In this document: positions 60,122-64,000 of the stretch, piece by piece
Layout of the letters: each line of letters opens with the position of its first letter
How positions within the stretch are numbered: position 1 is the first letter of the stretch
Assembly: GCA_017381365.1 (NCBI GenBank)
Contig: JAFOCI010000053.1
Location: 1 to 64,000, forward strand
Direction: 5' to 3'
Length of the DNA: 64,000 nt
Source of the DNA: Treponema sp.
Lineage (GTDB): Bacteria > Spirochaetota > Spirochaetia > Treponematales > Treponemataceae
Position numbers and translations under genes: made by a program
Notes under the pieces: model-generated
The model's input: the letters and a program-made list of their open reading frames with translations, nothing else
Told to the model about the DNA's origin: nothing
The model's database searches: none

Positions 60122-61285
60122 TCACAGTGTTTTTGAGATAATTCCGCCACCAATTATAACGTTATCTTTGTACATGACCACAGACTGTCCAGGTGCAACT
60201 GCTCTCTGTGGAGTCTGAAACGCAATTTTCCAGGGCTGACCTTTAAAACTTTCGTCGTTTTTTGGTTCGTAAAGGGAAATCACCGCAGGAACAGGTTTAG
60301 AAGCAAGGCGAATCTTTACAAAAGCTTCAACTGATTCTTTTGGCTCAATATTTCCCGGCCATACAAATTCATCTGCAATAAGACCATCTGCATTCAAATC
60401 ATCGTTACTTGCAAGAACCACAAGATTATTTTTTGGATCGATAGAATGAACATACAAAGGTTTAGACGAACTGACTCCAAGTCCACGCCGCTGCCCGATT
60501 GTATAATGTTCAATTCCACGATGTTTTCCTAAAACCTTACCATCAAGATCTACTATATCACCAGGAACAGCAGGCTTATCGGCGAACAGAGCATCAAAAT
60601 ATTCTTCAGGAATAAAATCCTGACTTTCTTCCCTTTCTGCAGCAGCAAGACCATATTCTTTTGCAAGGCGGAACACTTCCTTTTTTTCCATGTTTGCTAA
60701 AGGAAATCTGACTTTTTCAAGAACATCAGAAGGAACTCTGTAAACAAAATAAGTCTGATCCTTTGACTGATCCATGGCACTGGAAATCATGAATGGCCTC
60801 ACATCTGTACCATAAAGACCCTCTACCGGGCGAACGATTTTTGCGTAATGACCTGTACAGAAATAATCGTAATCAATATCAAGCTGTTTGATTCCCAGCT
60901 GCAATGCACCAAACTTGATGTATCGATTACATCTGATGCAAGGATTTGGAGTTCGACCGGCTCTGTATTCTGCCTTAAAATACTCAAGAACTTCCTTATG
61001 ATAAGCTTCTTTTACATCAATAACATGATATTCAAAGCCCTGCTCTTCACAGAATTTTCTGCACTGTTCTATATCCTGGGCTTCACCAGGACCGTAACAG
61101 GAATCATGCAAAGTTTTATTAACATCAACATCAAGTTTTCCATCCCACAATGACATTGTTACACCAATAACATGGCATCCTATATTTTTAAGTAAAAGTG
61201 CAGTCAATGTTGAGTCAACACCACCTGAAAGTCCAACTACTACTGTATCGCCAGCTTTTGGCAAATCCTGTTCAATATATTTCAT
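60122..61285 (-). CDS. mnmA: tRNA-specific 2-thiouridylase MnmA (variant lacking one conserved Cys)
   Basis: A 387-aa enzyme that makes s2U34. The PP-loop ATP site is VVGLSGGVDSTLTALLL. The first catalytic region is TPNPCIRCNRYIKFGAL, with two cysteines. Where most MnmA proteins have a Cys in a segment like ESQ-x-ICFI, this one reads EESQDFIPEEYFDALF with no Cys. A further Cys group, DSCYGPGEAQDIEQCRKFC, sits near residue 60. The length and other blocks (GQRRGLGVSSSKPLYVHSID) are normal. It may use a different sulfur path, such as an iron-sulfur cluster; that is inference. Confidence 0.9.
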   Translation of the reverse strand: MKYIEQDLPKAGDTVVVGLSGGVDSTLTALLLKNIGCHVIGVTMSLWDGKLDVDVNKTLHDSCYGPGEAQDIEQCRKFCEEQGFEYHVIDVKEAYHKEVLEYFKAEYRAGRTPNPCIRCNRYIKFGALQLGIKQLDIDYDYFCTGHYAKIVRPVEGLYGTDVRPFMISSAMDQSKDQTYFVYRVPSDVLEKVRFPLANMEKKEVFRLAKEYGLAAAEREESQDFIPEEYFDALFADKPAVPGDIVDLDGKVLGKHRGIEHYTIGQRRGLGVSSSKPLYVHSIDPKNNLVVLASNDDLNADGLIADEFVWPGNIEPKESVEAFVKIRLASKPVPAVISLYEPKNDESFKGQPWKIAFQTPQRAVAPGQSVVMYKDNVIIGGGIISKTL

Positions 61286-61358
61286 AGTAATTTAGTATAG
61301 ATTATTTAATAGTAATATGCAATTGAGTATAATCGCCCAGTTGCTGTAAAATGAAAGA

Positions 61359-63122
61359 ATGAAAACAAATATGATTTTATCGGCTTCTGGATGGCGCAAA
61401 GTTTTTGCAATTTCCGGACAGGAACAGGACAGAACAACATTGATTGGCGAAGAAAATATTGCGATTTCCATTTTTTCTGCCATCGTTTTTGCTGATTACG
61501 TAAAAAAACAGACTGGTAAAGAAAATCCAGTTGTCATTTTAGGCATGGATGCCAGACCAACAGGATCTGCAATAGCAGAAGCCTGTATCAAGGCATTTGC
61601 CGCTAAAAATATTAACGTAAAATTCACAGGAATCACTGCAGCTCCAGAAATTATGGCATACTCAAGAATGGCAGACGGATTCATGTATATTTCCGCAAGT
61701 CACAATCCGATTGGCCACAACGGAATTAAGTTCGGACTTAACTCCGGCGGAGTTCTGAACGGCAAAGAAAACGCAGAGCTCACAGCAGAATTCAATGCAC
61801 TATGCGAAAAAGATTCCGCTGTAAAAGATGCTTTTGATTTAATCAGAAATGTTAAGGAAGACCAGATTGCGCAAATCTACAGAACTCAAAGTGCAGTAAA
61901 AAAAGAAGCACTTAAAGCATATTACAGATTTTTAAAGGAAACAATTTCAGCCAGCCAAGATGAACAGAAACAGGACGAAATATTTTCTATTCTGCGCACA
62001 GCAATAAAAAGCAGAAATATTGGAGTTGTCTGCGATATGAATGGTTCTGCCAGAGCCGATTCAGTTGATTCAAGTTTTTTTGCAGAAAACGGAATCAATT
62101 TCTATGCAATCCACAATAAAGCAGGAGAAATCGCCCACGAAATCATTCCGGAATCGGAAAACCTGGTTTTCTGTGCAGCGGAAATGGAACGTCTGCAAAA
62201 AGAAGGCCATTCAGATGCCGTTCTTGGCTATATGCCAGATTGTGACGGCGACCGTGGAAACATCGTCTATTGGGATGACAAACAGAAAAAAGCTGTGATT
62301 TTAAAGGCTCAGGAAGTTTTCAGTCTTTCCGTACTTGCAGAACTTTCATACCAGAACTGGCTTGGTCAGAAAAAAACAGCCGTTGCCGTAAACTGCCCTA
62401 CTTCTATGAGAATAGAAGAAATTGCAGAAAAGTTTGAAGCAGCGGTGTTCCGTGCAGAAGTTGGCGAAGCAAACGTTGTGAATCTGGCAGGAGAAAAACG
62501 TTCAGAAGGTTACAATGTACGCATTTTTGGCGAAGGCTCAAATGGTGGAACAATCACATATCCATCCGCTGTCAGAGATCCTTTGAATACGATTTTTGCA
62601 ATCATAAAAATTCTTTCTATAAATGAACTTTTTGAAGACTGGTGTTCTAAAAACAATATTTCAAAAATTGATTCACCGTCATTAACTGATATTCTTAATA
62701 CATTGCCAGAATATACAACAACAGGTGTTTCTGAACCAAGAGCTGTACTTCACATAAAAACAATGAACCATGCAGCTTTAAAAACTGCTTTTCAGAAAAT
62801 TTTCCAAGAACAATGGAAAGCGCAGAAAGTTTTTCTTGAAAATTATGGAATAACTTCCTTTGAAGCTGTCATAACAAACGGAACAAAGGAAACCAGAAAC
62901 GTAACAGATTACAGCCAGAGCGGAAAAGGCGGACTTAAAATTCTTTTCAAAAATTCCAGAATGGAAAATCTTGCCTTCATCTGGATGCGTGGCAGCGGAA
63001 CAGAGCCTGTATTCCGAATTTTGTGCGACGTAAAAGGAGACAATCCGGAAATGGAAAAAGCCCTGCTTTCATGGGAAACAGAAATGATTCAGAAAGCAGA
63101 TGAGATGTGCTGTTCAGAATAA
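61359..63122 (+). CDS. Phosphohexomutase family protein (phosphoglucomutase/phosphomannomutase-like)
   Basis: A 587-aa protein of the alpha-D-phosphohexomutase superfamily. The phosphoserine loop is FMYISASHNPIGHNGIKF (~residue 115). The metal-binding loop is PDCDGDRGNIVYW (~298). The sugar-binding loop is FGEGSNGGTITYP (~390). The phosphate-binding loop is MRGSGTEPVFRI near 546. All four are intact. Substrate cannot be fixed from sequence. A TATAAT box is at 61328-61333. It is followed in tandem by a second mutase gene of a different subgroup. Confidence 0.87.
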   Translation: MKTNMILSASGWRKVFAISGQEQDRTTLIGEENIAISIFSAIVFADYVKKQTGKENPVVILGMDARPTGSAIAEACIKAFAAKNINVKFTGITAAPEIMAYSRMADGFMYISASHNPIGHNGIKFGLNSGGVLNGKENAELTAEFNALCEKDSAVKDAFDLIRNVKEDQIAQIYRTQSAVKKEALKAYYRFLKETISASQDEQKQDEIFSILRTAIKSRNIGVVCDMNGSARADSVDSSFFAENGINFYAIHNKAGEIAHEIIPESENLVFCAAEMERLQKEGHSDAVLGYMPDCDGDRGNIVYWDDKQKKAVILKAQEVFSLSVLAELSYQNWLGQKKTAVAVNCPTSMRIEEIAEKFEAAVFRAEVGEANVVNLAGEKRSEGYNVRIFGEGSNGGTITYPSAVRDPLNTIFAIIKILSINELFEDWCSKNNISKIDSPSLTDILNTLPEYTTTGVSEPRAVLHIKTMNHAALKTAFQKIFQEQWKAQKVFLENYGITSFEAVITNGTKETRNVTDYSQSGKGGLKILFKNSRMENLAFIWMRGSGTEPVFRILCDVKGDNPEMEKALLSWETEMIQKADEMCCSE

Positions 63123-63256
63123 TTTTTTTTTATTAATGATAAAGAACTTTCTTTAAAGATACTTTATTAATAGATTAAAATTTATTATACTTTCACTGAT
63201 ATACTGTATATAAAGAAGCATAGATTTTATTTATGTCTGTCTTAGGAGTAATATAA

Positions 63257-64000
63257 ATGGATAAAGCAGAAATCCTCAAAAGAGCACAGGATTACATTGC
63301 AGCAGAAAAAGACGAACGTTTCCGTAAAGAAATCGAAGAACTTGTTGCAAAAGAAGATTTTACAGAACTTGAAGATCGTTTCTACCGAACTCTTGAATTT
63401 GGTACAGGTGGACTTCGTGGTGTAATGGGTGGTGGTACAAACCGCATGAATACACTTGAAATCAATCTTGCTACACAGGGTCTTGCAAATTATGTAATAA
63501 AAGCTTTCCCAGAAAAAGCAAAGGCTGGTACTCTTAGTGCAGTAGTTGCTTACGACAGCCGCAACAATTCTGATGTTTTCGCAGAAGCAACAGCTTTGAT
63601 TTTTGCTGCAAACGGAATCAAGGCATACCTTTTCACAGGTCTTCGCCCAACTCCAGAACTTTCATTCGCAATCCGTGAATTAAAGGCAGATACAGGTGTT
63701 GTTGTTACAGCTTCTCATAACCCAAGGATGTATAATGGTTACAAAGCATACTGGAACGACGGTGCACAGGTTATTGAACCACATGATGTTGGCATCGTAG
63801 AAGAAGTAAACAAAGTAACTTCTGTAAAGACAATTTCAAAAGAAGACGCAATCAAGAGCGGTAAACTTGTAGAAATCGATTCAGAAATCGATGAAAAATA
63901 CTGGGAAATGTGTAAAGCTCAGCTTTTCCGCCCAGCATTGATTAAAGAATATGCAAAAAATGTAAACGTCGTTTACACACCACTCCATGGTACAGGTGCT
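63257..64000 (+). CDS. Phospho-sugar mutase (PgcA-type), 3' end outside the window
   Basis: The first 248 codons are present. It starts MDKAEILKRAQDYIAAEKDE, with GGAG 8 nt upstream. The family blocks so far are LEFGTGGLRGVMGGGTNRMN, VVAYDSRNNSDVFAE and VVVTASHNPRMYNGYKAYW (phosphoserine loop). The Gly-rich start is typical of the longer phosphoglucomutase/phosphopentomutase group found in Firmicutes and spirochaetes. It lies 134 nt after the first mutase gene, with its own AT-rich upstream region and TATACT-like boxes. Confidence 0.92.
   Translation, partial: MDKAEILKRAQDYIAAEKDERFRKEIEELVAKEDFTELEDRFYRTLEFGTGGLRGVMGGGTNRMNTLEINLATQGLANYVIKAFPEKAKAGTLSAVVAYDSRNNSDVFAEATALIFAANGIKAYLFTGLRPTPELSFAIRELKADTGVVVTASHNPRMYNGYKAYWNDGAQVIEPHDVGIVEEVNKVTSVKTISKEDAIKSGKLVEIDSEIDEKYWEMCKAQLFRPALIKEYAKNVNVVYTPLHGTGA

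Overview
The window is chromosomal DNA of an AT-rich spirochaete, most likely a host-associated (gut, rumen or oral) Treponema. The evidence is a periplasmic flagellar sheath protein FlaA, a spiro-SPASM type protein, an RsbU/STAS/RsbW partner-switching set, two bactofilins, many TPR proteins, spirochaete-style lipoboxes, and the conserved rimP-nusA-infB-rbfA-truB cluster. No phage, plasmid or CRISPR locus is visible. Most of the window is core genome. The accessory signals are interspersed inverted repeats, a possible integration scar at the tmRNA gene, and a frameshifted glucanase gene.

Layout. 1-5.4 kb: minus-strand block HU - lnt - bactofilin - rho - rpmE, then rpsT, with a divergent 57-aa zinc-ribbon gene. 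5.9-10.7 kb: plsC, a JAMM-DinG helicase fusion, tRNA-Glu, and an alarmone synthetase with TPRs. 11.1-20.4 kb: flaA on its own sigma70-type promoter, preceded by a tightly packed six-gene minus-strand run (spiro-SPASM protein, glycosyltransferase-like protein, cytidylyltransferase/PseG-like/methyltransferase fusion, ATP-grasp enzyme, amidase, GerMN protein). 20.5-24.1 kb: xseA-xseB-mutL. 24.1-30.3 kb: a minus-strand TPR pair, divergent from a plus-strand trio (membrane TPR protein with a nuclease-like C-terminus, metallophosphoesterase, ParB-like protein). 30.3-32.9 kb: rsbU-STAS-rsbW. 33.2-39.9 kb: LolA-like protein, MMPL/RND transporter, hslO, thrS. 40-42.8 kb: secreted glycosidase and a lipoprotein. 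42.8-44.8 kb: tmRNA, a second copy of its 3' end, a small ORF, a frameshifted GH16 gene and tRNA-Pro. 44.9-48.9 kb: mtaB, TPR protein, second bactofilin, then two divergent surface-type genes. 48.9-55.4 kb: truB, rbfA, infB, nusA, rimP behind a promoter and terminator-hairpin leader. 55.4-64 kb: an RluA-type synthase, a transglutaminase-like protein, an HTH-EIIA fusion, a beta-propeller-like protein, an inactive M23-like protein, mnmA, and two phosphohexomutases, the last cut by the window end.

The themes are envelope and flagellar biogenesis (Lnt, PlsC, LolA-like/MMPL, amidase, FlaA, glycan genes), translation and RNA machinery, DNA repair, and stress or alarmone signalling. Intrinsic terminators and consensus sigma70-type promoters with 17-nt spacers are easy to read here. 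Several genes appear to have almost no 5' untranslated region. All functional names come from reading the translations; no database search was run.
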